From assembly GCA_032251455.1 (NCBI GenBank), contig JAVVEG010000024.1, positions 1 to 31,759 on the forward strand: a stretch of DNA of 31,759 nucleotides. The letters run 5' to 3'. The notes under the pieces are model-generated. The model was not told where the DNA came from. It saw only the letters and a list, made by a program, of their open reading frames with translations, and ran no database searches. Numbering within the stretch: position 1 is the first letter of the stretch; every line of letters begins with the position of its first letter. Both the position numbers and the translations under genes were made by a program. Shown piece by piece: positions 23,636 to 31,521 of this stretch. The stretch comes from JAVVEG01 sp032251455 (GTDB lineage: Bacteria; Pseudomonadota; Gammaproteobacteria; Pseudomonadales; Pseudohongiellaceae).

Positions 23636-24271
23636 ATGAGTTATGCAGACAAGGAAAAATGGGAGCAGCGTTACCATGCAGGAGCCTATCAGGAGAGAAC
23701 CCAGCCGAGCGTTTTTCTCACCGAATGCCTGCCCCGGATACAGCAAGCGCAACAGAGCCGGATAGAAAACCCAGCTGTGCTGCGCGCCCTGGATATTGCC
23801 TGCGGGGCTGGCAGAAATGCCCTTTATCTGGCCCGGCAGGGATACCAGGTGGATGCCGTCGATATCTCTACGGAAGCCTTGCGCAGAGGCAGAATGAGCG
23901 CAGAGCAGGCCGGATTGTCCGGCATCACCTGGATAGAGCAGGATCTGGAGCAGGGCCTGCCTGCGGGCTGCGACAGTTATGACCTGATTATCATGCTGCG
24001 CTATCTGGATCTGTCATTATTGCAGTCGGCAACAGCCCTGTTGCGAGAGGGTGGCTATTTGCTGGCCGAAGTTCACCTGCGCAGCGATGAGGCAGTGGTC
24101 GGGCCCAGCGGTACCAGGTTTCGTGCTGCAGCAGGTGAACTGAAGGCCGTGGCCGACGCCCTGTCGATAAGCATTTACCGGGAAGAAATAACGCAGGACC
24201 CTGATGGCAACAAGGTGGCATTGGCCCGGCTACTGGCCCGGAACGAGCCGGTCACAAGTCCAACTCGCTAA
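23636..24271 (+). CDS. Class I SAM-dependent methyltransferase (TehB-like)
   Basis: 211 residues from the ATG at 23636, supported by AGGA 6-7 bases upstream; the open frame extends 81 bases further without a start signal. The N-terminus SYADKEKWEQRYHAGAY is typical of TehB-type methyltransferases. Motif I is LDIACGAGRNALYLA, followed by the acidic residue of motif II in VDAVDIS and DLIIMLRYL as motif IV/V. It should methylate a small molecule or metalloid using SAM in the cytoplasm; the substrate is not evident. Its last 20 bases overlap the convergent NTF2-like gene. Confidence 0.88.
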   Translation: MSYADKEKWEQRYHAGAYQERTQPSVFLTECLPRIQQAQQSRIENPAVLRALDIACGAGRNALYLARQGYQVDAVDISTEALRRGRMSAEQAGLSGITWIEQDLEQGLPAGCDSYDLIIMLRYLDLSLLQSATALLREGGYLLAEVHLRSDEAVVGPSGTRFRAAAGELKAVADALSISIYREEITQDPDGNKVALARLLARNEPVTSPTR

Positions 24272-24719
24272 GCCCGGGATGATCATCGGGACGCCGGCCC
24301 AGGGGCCAGAAAAACCGGCGTGCGGCAGGCTTGATGGGTAGATCGTTGATGCTGGCGAAGCGGCGTTGCATGAAACCCTGCTCGTTGAACTCCCAGTTCT
24401 CGTTGCCATAAGAGCGGAACCACTGCCCGGAGTCATCGTGCCATTCATAGGCGAAACGCACGGCGATGCGGTTGCCTGCACAAGCCCATAATTCCTTGAT
24501 CAACCGGTAGTCCAGCTCCCTGGCCCATTTTCGGGTCAGGAACTGGTGGACCTCGTCACGCCCGACCGGGAACTCGGCTCGGTTGCGCCAGAGGGTGTCC
24601 TCGGTATAGACCAGAACCACACGGTCCGGGTCACGTGTATTCCAGGCATCTTCCGCCATGCGGACTTTCTGGCGGGCGGACTCTTCCGTAAAGGGCGGGA
24701 CGGGGGGTTTGGTTTCCAT
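24252..24719 (-). CDS. NTF2-like protein, DUF1348 family
   Basis: 155 residues. The sequence RQKVRMAEDAWNTRDPDRVVLVYTEDTLWRNR, then KWARELDYRLIKELWAC, NRIAVRFAYEWHDDSGQW and YGNENWEFNE, is the conserved core of DUF1348 proteins, which adopt the SnoaL/NTF2 cone fold. Members are small cytoplasmic proteins of unknown activity. The stop lies inside the 3' end of the methyltransferase gene (20-base tail-to-tail overlap). No strong ribosome binding site is seen before the ATG at 24719. Confidence 0.88.
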   Translation of the reverse strand: METKPPVPPFTEESARQKVRMAEDAWNTRDPDRVVLVYTEDTLWRNRAEFPVGRDEVHQFLTRKWARELDYRLIKELWACAGNRIAVRFAYEWHDDSGQWFRSYGNENWEFNEQGFMQRRFASINDLPIKPAARRFFWPLGRRPDDHPGLSELDL

Positions 24720-24766
24720 GGTGTGCCTCGCTGTGTGCTGTGCTGATAAGTAAAGGTCGAAACACT

Positions 24767-24820
24767 CTTCAATCTTGGGGCTTCAATCTTGGGGCTTCAA
24801 TCTCGGGTCTTCAGGTTCGG
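24767..24820. repeat. 14-bp tandem repeat, 3 full units plus a degenerate one
   Basis: CTTCAATCTTGGGG occurs twice exactly (24767, 24781), then as CTTCAATCTCGGGT (24795) and a 12-base partial unit. It lies between the DUF1348 gene and the hydrolase gene, upstream of both. Confidence 0.9.
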
Positions 24821-24895
24821 ATGGTATGACTGCAGAGCTGGTATAAGGCATAATCCAGCGATGATCAATAGTTGTGAACAAAAGGATAAGCAGAT

Positions 24896-26059
24896 ATGAA
24901 CCGTTTCGTAAAAATCCTGCTGGGACTGATTGCCATGTTGGCGCTGCTTGCTTTGTACGTGCTCAATCCGCGTCTGCCAACCCCTGAAGGCGAGCAAAGC
25001 GCTTTGTTGTATCAGGACGGCGTGCTGGGTGTGTCGAGTGAGCCCATTGCCTTGGTCGACAGCTCCCGGCCGACCAATGCCAACGGTGATTTTGCCGGCA
25101 GCCCGGTGCGGGAACTCAACGGGTTTATCTGGTATCCAGAGACCAAGACCGAGACTGAGACTGAGACTGAGACTGAGACCCAGAAACCATTCCCGCTGAT
25201 TGTCTACAGTCACGGCTTCATGTCTTCGGTGGCCGAAGCGGATTATCTGGTCGATTTTCTGGTGCCCAAGGGCTATGTCGTGGTGGCGGTCAACTACCCG
25301 CTCAGCCATGGAGGGGCGCCAGGTGGACCCAATATCAATGATGTGCTCAACCAGCCCGGCGACCTCTCTTTTGTGCTTGATTCGCTGCTGGCCAGAAATG
25401 CCGATGCACAGGACAGTCTCTACGGTCTGGTGGACCCCTCGCGTATTGCTGCGGTGGGTCTATCCCTGGGGGGATTGACGACGCAGCTGGCGGCCTTCCA
25501 CCGGGATGTGCGCGACCCGCGGCTGAGCGCGGCGGTATCCATTGCCGGACCCAGCGTCTTTCTTGAACGCAGATTCTTTCAGACTGCGGATATCCCGTTC
25601 ATGATGATTGCTGGCAGTGCCGATGCGATAGTCCCGTACGAGGCGAATGCGGCACCAATTCCTGGCAAAACGGATAACAGTCTGCTGGTGACTCTGGCCC
25701 AGGGCACGCATGTCGGGTTTGCGGGTATGTCCAGTGTCTTTTTTCGCTGGTTCGAGCATCCCGACCGGCTGGTCTGCCCGCTGTTGCTCAGTGGGCTTGA
25801 TCGGGGGGATGAGGCCGCGGAAGCCATGTTTGCTCCCGACCCTGATATAGGCATATCGGCTGCCGTTGCTCCGCCGTGCGTGATGGAAACCTATGCCCGG
25901 GCCATGCGGCCGGCAGAGCAGCAGCTGCTGACCCGCCTGGCGCTATACGCCTTCCTGGAGAGAGAGTTTAGCCATGACCTGGAGCGGCGCCAGCAAATGG
26001 ATCGCTATCTGACAGTCGGGTTTGCAAGTGAAAACCCGTTGGCAGAGGTGACCCCGTAG
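24896..26059 (+). CDS. Exported or anchored alpha/beta hydrolase (PAF-acetylhydrolase/dienelactone-hydrolase-like)
   Basis: 387 residues. A hydrophobic N-terminal helix (~4-22, VKILLGLIAMLALLALYVL) is a signal peptide or anchor. Hydrolase motifs follow: YSHGFMSS (oxyanion region), nucleophile Ser in VGLSLGGL, Asp in GSADAIVPY and His in GTHVGF, a complete triad. The layout resembles lipase/PAF-acetylhydrolase-like bacterial proteins; substrate unknown. Just before the SHGF motif is a low-complexity run of TE dipeptides from a 6-bp repeat. The last codons lie in an 18-bp degenerate minisatellite shared with the intergenic junction. It is monocistronic and convergent with the M48 gene. Confidence 0.85.
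   Translation: MNRFVKILLGLIAMLALLALYVLNPRLPTPEGEQSALLYQDGVLGVSSEPIALVDSSRPTNANGDFAGSPVRELNGFIWYPETKTETETETETETQKPFPLIVYSHGFMSSVAEADYLVDFLVPKGYVVVAVNYPLSHGGAPGGPNINDVLNQPGDLSFVLDSLLARNADAQDSLYGLVDPSRIAAVGLSLGGLTTQLAAFHRDVRDPRLSAAVSIAGPSVFLERRFFQTADIPFMMIAGSADAIVPYEANAAPIPGKTDNSLLVTLAQGTHVGFAGMSSVFFRWFEHPDRLVCPLLLSGLDRGDEAAEAMFAPDPDIGISAAVAPPCVMETYARAMRPAEQQLLTRLALYAFLEREFSHDLERRQQMDRYLTVGFASENPLAEVTP
25151..25180 (+). repeat. 6-bp tandem repeat in the hydrolase gene
   Basis: Four GAGACT units and one GAGACC encode alternating Thr-Glu. Gain or loss of units keeps the frame and would lengthen or shorten a surface loop. Confidence 0.92.
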
Positions 26060-26130
26060 GCAGGGATGAGTCCGTAGGTAGAGGTAAACCTGAAGGCAGA
26101 GGTAAACCCGAAACCAGGAATCAAACCACC
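26041..26130. repeat. 18-bp degenerate tandem repeat at a convergent gene junction
   Basis: Five 18-base units begin at 26041, 26059, 26077, 26095 and 26113, on the theme GGCAGAGGTAAACCCGAA. The first unit encodes the hydrolase C-terminus (AEVTP) and the last reaches into the 3' end of the M48 gene. Confidence 0.8.
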
Positions 26131-28043
26131 AGCGGTGGCATTGGGCAATCGATGATCGCTGCGATGGCCCGCAACAGTTCCGCCTCGATCGGCATGACCT
26201 TGCGGTCGGCCATGATGCTGGCAGCGCAGGCTTTGAGCAGTGCTGGCTTCTGCAATGGTTTCAATGTCCTCAGCGCTGCCGCAGCCAAATCCAGTTTTGC
26301 CATGCTGATCTCTGCCAGTGGCAGCAACTGGGTATCCAGTTTCAGCAGGGTGGCGCCCTGGTCAAACGCCTCCTCAGTGCTGATATTTTCCTGTTTGCCG
26401 GAGTGGGCAATAAGGGACAACAGCAGGGTGCTGGCGGCCGTGAGCTGAGCCAGGTCCTTGTGGCCGGAACGAGATGCCCGGCGAGGCTCGAAAACCTGAG
26501 CAAGATGCTGGAACAGAATCTTCTGCAATGACCACTCGAACAGATTCACCTTGCCGTCCATGCCGATCACAGTCTCGAAATTTGTCTTGAACAGCTGATA
26601 CTGCGGCTTCGACAACTGGCGCAGACTGGACAAGGCAATGCTCAGCAACGGCAGGCGCAACTCCGCTTCCACTGTGGTGGCGGTTTTGCTCAGGTGTTGC
26701 AGTTCGGCAAACACCCCCTTGTCCGCGCTCCCCTGCAGAAACTGCAGCTGTGCCTGCCGCATCTGCGATTCCTGATCCAGCACCAGCAGGTAAACCAGTG
26801 CCCGTGCACCGGCCGGATGCTGTGCCGCTGCATGCAACTGCGCTGGCATTGCTGCCAGCAAATGATCGGCCTGGGCCAGGTGTTGTGCCCCAGGGTTGCC
26901 CACCTGATCGATCATGCTGTCCATGATCAGCACACCGGCGGTGCCGCTCAGCAGGGTCTCGGCGCGGGCCCGTTGTGCCGCAGCCCGTTCCTGTGCGCTG
27001 GGTTCTGGCGTGGCTGAGGAGCGGGAGGTCTGGGCCTCGACCAACTCATAACTGCCGTCCCACTGCGGCAGAATCGCAGCAATACGTTTTTCCAGTGGTG
27101 GGTGGGTGGCATACAGGGCGCTCAGCGCGGAATGGCTTCCTTCTTCGAACAGAGCGTGACTGATTTCCGCCGCATTGGGATTGCGCAAGTAGGAACGCTC
27201 ACTGTGGCGGGCGATCTGCATCAGGGCGCCGGCAATGCCGTCCGGATTGCGGGTGAACTGCACCGCAGAGGCATCGGCCAGAAACTCACGCTGCCGGCTC
27301 ACTGCGGCCTTGATCAGATTGCCAAAAAAGGTACCGACAAAACCGATCACGACAAGGCCCAGGCCAAGCATGACGATACCGCCGGAATCCTTCGAGCGCC
27401 GGCTGTATGCACCGCCGCGCATCAGGTGGTAGCCAATGATGCCCAGCACCATGATGCCGTGCAGAATGCCGATTAACCGAATATTGATGCGCATGTCACC
27501 GTGCAGGATATGACTGAACTCGTGGGCGATGACTCCCTGCAGCTGCTCTCTGCTGAGGGTCTCGATAGTGCCACGGGTCACACCAATGACGGCATCGGCC
27601 GGTGAATAGCCGGCGGCAAACGCATTGATCCCAGCCTCTTCCAGCAGATACACGGGGGGTACGGGGGTGCCGGAGGCGATGGCCATTTCTTCCACCACGT
27701 TGAGTACCCGGCGCTCGTGCAGATCATCGGAACCGGCCAGCAACAGCCGTCCGTTCATCATCTCGGCGATGCGAGCCCCGCCACCGCTCAGTGCAGCCAT
27801 CTTGTAGAGACTGCCCAGCAGGATGACGCCGCTGACCAGAGCACCTACCAGAAGAAAAATAGCCGGGTCGAACTGTAAGGGAATGCCGCTGGCACTGTCG
27901 GGATTGCGGCTATTGGCATAGCCGAATACCGCCATGACCAGCAGATTGGTGACCAAAACCAGTGACAGCACTGCCAGGGCAAACAGCACGATCAGTTTTT
28001 TGGTGTTACGTTTCGCGGTGTCCTGTGATTCAAAAAAATTCAT
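26121..28043 (-). CDS. M48-family membrane metalloprotease, long form
   Basis: 640 residues. Two hydrophobic segments near the N-terminus (~18-38, ~59-79) are followed by the zinc motif HEFSH at His174-His178 (VIAHEFSHILHGD). The downstream glutamate ligand is in QREFLADASAV. More hydrophobic segments lie at ~190-235. The M48 core ends by ~320; the remaining ~300 residues are helical, alanine-rich and without a named domain, much longer than HtpX (~290). The gene follows lemA by 78 bases on the same strand, the common lemA-M48 pairing in proteobacteria. It probably degrades misfolded membrane proteins. The stop lies within the 18-bp minisatellite. Confidence 0.92.
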   Translation of the reverse strand: MNFFESQDTAKRNTKKLIVLFALAVLSLVLVTNLLVMAVFGYANSRNPDSASGIPLQFDPAIFLLVGALVSGVILLGSLYKMAALSGGGARIAEMMNGRLLLAGSDDLHERRVLNVVEEMAIASGTPVPPVYLLEEAGINAFAAGYSPADAVIGVTRGTIETLSREQLQGVIAHEFSHILHGDMRINIRLIGILHGIMVLGIIGYHLMRGGAYSRRSKDSGGIVMLGLGLVVIGFVGTFFGNLIKAAVSRQREFLADASAVQFTRNPDGIAGALMQIARHSERSYLRNPNAAEISHALFEEGSHSALSALYATHPPLEKRIAAILPQWDGSYELVEAQTSRSSATPEPSAQERAAAQRARAETLLSGTAGVLIMDSMIDQVGNPGAQHLAQADHLLAAMPAQLHAAAQHPAGARALVYLLVLDQESQMRQAQLQFLQGSADKGVFAELQHLSKTATTVEAELRLPLLSIALSSLRQLSKPQYQLFKTNFETVIGMDGKVNLFEWSLQKILFQHLAQVFEPRRASRSGHKDLAQLTAASTLLLSLIAHSGKQENISTEEAFDQGATLLKLDTQLLPLAEISMAKLDLAAAALRTLKPLQKPALLKACAASIMADRKVMPIEAELLRAIAAIIDCPMPPLVV

Positions 28044-28121
28044 GGCTGTGGGTATCTTTCCCTATCGGGTCAACATCCGGTGCTTACCCGGCTGATTCAG
28101 GTTGCTTAGAACGATACTTTC

Positions 28122-28718
28122 TTAGAACGTTATTTTGGGAGCAGCCTGAATTTCTGCACTGTCGGCAAACTCCAGCAGGCTGGCATCGTCCGGATGGCCG
28201 AAAATCCCGGCCAGCATCACTGCCGGAAACGACTGCCGGTAGGTGTTGTAGCTCATCACCTGGTCATTGAACGCCTGTCGCGAGAACGCCACCTTGTTTT
28301 CGGTGCTGGTCAACTCCTCGCTCAGTTGCATCATATTCTGGTTGGCCTTCAGGTCCGGGTAGGCTTCCATCACCACGTTGAAGCGGCTCATGGCACCGCT
28401 GAGTGCGCCTTCCTGGCTGGCCAGCTGCTTGATGGCGTCGGCATTGCCGGGGTCAGCAGCGGCGGCGGCCAGCCCATTGGCGGCTGCATTGCGGGCGGCA
28501 ATCACCGCCTCCAGGGTCTCACGCTCGTGCTTGATATAGGCCTTGGCGGTTTCCACCAGGTTGGGGATCAAATCGTAACGGCGCTTGAGCTGCACTTCGA
28601 TCTGGGCAAAGGCATTCTGGTAGCGGTTCTTCAGGCTAACCAGCTGGTTATAGATGCCAACCCCATAGAAAAACAGGGCGGCAAGCAGTACCAGAACAAC
28701 AATCGTTGATATTTCCAT
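28122..28718 (-). CDS. lemA: LemA-family protein
   Basis: 198 residues. One N-terminal membrane helix (~4-22) is followed by the LemA signature VSLKNRYQNAFAQIEVQLKRRYDLIPNLVETAKAYIKHE. The conserved late segment ENKVAFSRQAFNDQVMSYNTYRQSFP then FFxxFGHPD-like GIFGHPDDAS is also present. It forms a helical bundle outside the inner membrane; function is unknown. It is translated from an ATG with AAGGAG 8 bases upstream and is the first gene of the lemA-M48 unit. Confidence 0.95.
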   Translation of the reverse strand: MEISTIVVLVLLAALFFYGVGIYNQLVSLKNRYQNAFAQIEVQLKRRYDLIPNLVETAKAYIKHERETLEAVIAARNAAANGLAAAAADPGNADAIKQLASQEGALSGAMSRFNVVMEAYPDLKANQNMMQLSEELTSTENKVAFSRQAFNDQVMSYNTYRQSFPAVMLAGIFGHPDDASLLEFADSAEIQAAPKITF

Positions 28719-28733
28719 CCTCTGTGCTCCTTA

Positions 28734-28760
28734 CAGTTCATTCAGTTCATTCAGTTCAGC
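28734..28760. repeat. 9-bp tandem repeat upstream of lemA
   Basis: CAGTTCATT occurs twice, then a partial third copy CAGTTCA, just ahead of the lemA ribosome binding site region. Confidence 0.85.
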
Positions 28761-28833
28761 GAAACGGAACAGGTGTCCGCAACAGGCGGTCGGCCAGGAC
28801 GCGCCCATTATTCCACTTCTGGCGTCCAATGTC

Positions 28834-28885
28834 CGCAACGATAGCCCGTAATGATAGTTCGCAACGATAGCCCGCAGTGGCAGCA
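28834..28885. repeat. 13-bp degenerate tandem repeat, 4 units
   Basis: Units are CGCAACGATAGCC, CGTAATGATAGTT, CGCAACGATAGCC and CGCAGTGGCAGCA. Units 1 and 3 are identical. It lies in the 307-base region between lemA and the lactate permease gene, which contains no convincing gene. Confidence 0.85.
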
Positions 28886-28974
28886 CTGTAATCGCAGCCC
28901 TTGGTGGCAGCCTTTAAGCAGCACAGTTCCTCAGGCCACAATTACCTGCTAAGCTGCCTGACAATGTTCGCCCG

Positions 28975-29002
28975 CCAGCCATTAATAACCAGCCATTAAT
29001 AA
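28975..29002. repeat. 14-bp perfect tandem duplication before the permease gene
   Basis: CCAGCCATTAATAA occurs twice head to tail, ending 23 bases before the permease ATG, within its leader or promoter. Copy-number change here would move the promoter or leader spacing. Confidence 0.9.
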
Positions 29003-29025
29003 ACTGGAGCGATAGAACAATAAAC

Positions 29026-30816
29026 ATGAGCACCGGTCTTCTCGCCCTGCTGTCCCTGCTGCCGATCATTTCCGTAGCCCTGTTTCTGGTGGTATTGCGC
29101 TGGCCTGCCAGCCGTGCCATGCCCATTGCCTACGTAGTGGCCGGCTTGCTTGCTTATTTCGTGTGGCAGGTGTCCTTCAGCCAGATCATGGCGGCCAGTG
29201 TCAATGGCCTCATCGTTGCAGGCACGCTCATCTACATCATTTTCGGCGCCATCTTGCTGCTCAATACCCTGCAGCAGAGCGGCGCCATCCTGGCCATCCG
29301 TCAGGGCTTCTCCGATATCACGCCGGACCGGCGCATTCAGGTCATCATCATCGCCTGGCTGTTTGGCTCCTTTATCGAAGGCTCGGCCGGCTTCGGCACG
29401 CCGGCGGCGGTAGCGGTGCCGCTCATGGTCGGGCTGGGTTTTCCGGCAATGGCAGCGGTGGTGGCCGGCATGATCATCCAGAGCACTCCGGTTTCCTTTG
29501 GCGCAATGGGCACGCCTGTTCTGGTGGGGCTGAGCACTGGCCTGTCCGCTGATCCCAACATGGCGGCCTATGCGGCGCAGCTTGGCTATACGCAATGGGA
29601 TCAGTTTCTTGCCTTTATTGCGAGCCGGGTAGCCCTGCTCCATGCCATTACCGGGACTTTCATTCCCCTTTTGGTGGTTGCCATCATGACCCGTTTCTTT
29701 GGTCGGCAGCGCTCTTTCGCGGAAGGCTTCAAGGTCTGGAAATTCGCGCTGTTTGCCGCGTTTGCCATGACGGTTCCCTATCTCATTGTTGCAATCACTC
29801 TCGGGCCGGAATTCCCCTCCATGTTTGGCGGGCTGATTGGCCTGGCCATTGTCGTCAGTGCGGCCCGCGCCGGCTTCCTGATGCCAAAGCCGGGTGAGGA
29901 GTGGGATTTTGCCGACCGGGCAGACTGGGACGAGGACTGGACCGGTGCGCTGCAACCCCAATTTGATATCGGTAATACCGACCGCGCCAGCATGGGGCTG
30001 ATCCGCGCCTGGTCACCCTATCTGGTAGTGGCTGTCCTGCTCGTCATCACCCGTTTGCGGGCGCTCAATCTGGAGGCGATTCTGCGCGACAGCAATCCCT
30101 TCATCACCTGGTCCTGGCCGCAAATTTTTGGCAGTGACATCACCGCCTCGTTCCAGCCGCTGTGGTCCCCAGGTACCATCTTCATCATCGTCTCGCTGCT
30201 CACCATCCTGCTGCACAGGCTGAAGCGCAAACAGTATCAACTGGCGCTGCACAGCTCCCTGAAAACCCTGGTGCCGGCCTCGGCAGCCCTGATCTTTACC
30301 GTACCGATGGTGCAGGTATTCATCAACAGCAGCGGCGGGGCAGCCGGCTACGAACAAATGCCCATCGCACTGGCCGAAGGCGTGGCCAATCTTACCGGTT
30401 CGGCCTGGCCATTCTTTTCTACCTTTATTGGGGGGCTTGGCGCCTTTGTCGCCGGCAGCAACACGGTCAGCAATATGATGTTTGCCCTGTTCCAGTTTGG
30501 CGTGGGTGAGCGCATACAGGTAGACCCGATCTGGATTGTTGCGCTGCAGGCCGTGGGCGGCGCAGCCGGCAATATCATCTGTGTGCACAATGTGGTGGCG
30601 GCTTCAGCCGTGGTAGGCCTGGTCGGCAAGGAAGGCGCGGTGATTCGCAAAACCCTGCTGCCCTTCCTGTATTACGCCGGCACGGCCGGTGCGCTGGGCT
30701 ATGGCATCGTCAACATGGAGGCGGGTATTTTCAATGCCGGTTTCCTGATTGCTGCGTTGAGCGGTGCCAGCATGGTTTATTTCATCTTCAGGTTTAACCG
30801 CCGTGGTTTGGTCTGA
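29026..30816 (+). CDS. lldP: L-lactate permease
   Basis: 596 residues, with the family's usual ~550-600. About a dozen or more hydrophobic segments are seen. The conserved family core is LFGSFIEGSAGFGTPAAVAVPLMVGLGF and onward, and near the end GGLGAFVAGSNTVSNMMF and AVGGAAGNIICVHNVVAASAVVGL. It imports L-lactate, and often glycolate, with protons. The ribosome binding site is weak (GGAG ~16 bases upstream). No lactate dehydrogenase is adjacent; a glycolate/lactate link to the 2-hydroxyacid dehydrogenase 28 kb away is not implied. The next gene is a decayed regulator. Confidence 0.95.
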   Translation: MSTGLLALLSLLPIISVALFLVVLRWPASRAMPIAYVVAGLLAYFVWQVSFSQIMAASVNGLIVAGTLIYIIFGAILLLNTLQQSGAILAIRQGFSDITPDRRIQVIIIAWLFGSFIEGSAGFGTPAAVAVPLMVGLGFPAMAAVVAGMIIQSTPVSFGAMGTPVLVGLSTGLSADPNMAAYAAQLGYTQWDQFLAFIASRVALLHAITGTFIPLLVVAIMTRFFGRQRSFAEGFKVWKFALFAAFAMTVPYLIVAITLGPEFPSMFGGLIGLAIVVSAARAGFLMPKPGEEWDFADRADWDEDWTGALQPQFDIGNTDRASMGLIRAWSPYLVVAVLLVITRLRALNLEAILRDSNPFITWSWPQIFGSDITASFQPLWSPGTIFIIVSLLTILLHRLKRKQYQLALHSSLKTLVPASAALIFTVPMVQVFINSSGGAAGYEQMPIALAEGVANLTGSAWPFFSTFIGGLGAFVAGSNTVSNMMFALFQFGVGERIQVDPIWIVALQAVGGAAGNIICVHNVVAASAVVGLVGKEGAVIRKTLLPFLYYAGTAGALGYGIVNMEAGIFNAGFLIAALSGASMVYFIFRFNRRGLV

Positions 30817-30885
30817 GTACCGGCCAGGGTCAGCTGTCGAATGCAGAGCACTGCTGGATAAAGTGAGCAAACGTGCCGAGGCAAC

Positions 30886-31441
30886 ATGAATCAATTGGAC
30901 CGAATCAATCAGCTGTGTTTGATTCTACGGAATCGGAAGACGGTCATTTCACGCAGGGATTTGCAACAAGAACTGGGTTGCAGCCGGGCCACGCTGACGC
31001 GTTTGTTGCAGCAATGCCGGGATTTTCTGGGCATGCCCATCGACTTTGACAGCGAAGGGCAAGGCTATATTCTGGATAAATCCCAGACCAGGGCCAGTGA
31101 ACTTCCTGGTCTGTGGTTCAGTGCGGCAGAGATTTATGCCCTGCTGGTCTCGCATCAAGTACAGCAGCCGCAGCAAGGAGGAACTGAGTGAACGCTGGGT
31201 ATCGCCACAGCGGCTGGTGTACTACCGGGACAACTGGTACCTGGATGCCTGGTGTCATCTGCGCGAGGGCTTGCGCATGTTCTCCATCGACCGCCTGGAT
31301 GTGGCGATAATCCATTTTTCCGACCGTGCCGCCCGCCAAGGTCATGGCGCCAGCGTCATTGCGAGCGCAGGTATCCATCTTGCTGGAGCAGACATTGAGG
31401 GGTTTGCAGGGTTTGCGGTTTGCACTTGGCGGGAAATTTGA
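30886..31441 (+). pseudogene. Broken YafY/WYL-type transcriptional regulator
   Basis: The first frame (30886-31191) encodes an HTH domain, DRINQLCLILRNRKTVISRRDLQQELGCSRATLTRLL, then SAAEIYALLVSH, the normal start of a WYL-family regulator. From ~31148 the WYL domain continues in the +1 frame: RIKYSSRSKEE, VSPQRLVYYRDNWYLDAWCH, REGLRMFSIDRLDVA. In intact relatives ~80-90 residues separate the two parts; they are missing, so an internal deletion plus frameshift has fused them near 31141-31155. Similarity to WYL ends by ~31305, where unrelated sequence follows up to the stop at 31441. The HTH part alone could still be made as a 101-residue protein. Confidence 0.8.
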
Positions 31442-31521
31442 CGCGGCGACTGTCCGATACGATGTTCGCGTGATAGCATCAAGGGCATACATGGCGCCAC
31501 GCCATAACGATGAGGGTATCC

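Noticed and set aside
28996..29961. Long minus-strand open frame of 321 codons
   Set aside because: Antisense to the clear lactate permease gene; no domain and no ribosome binding site.
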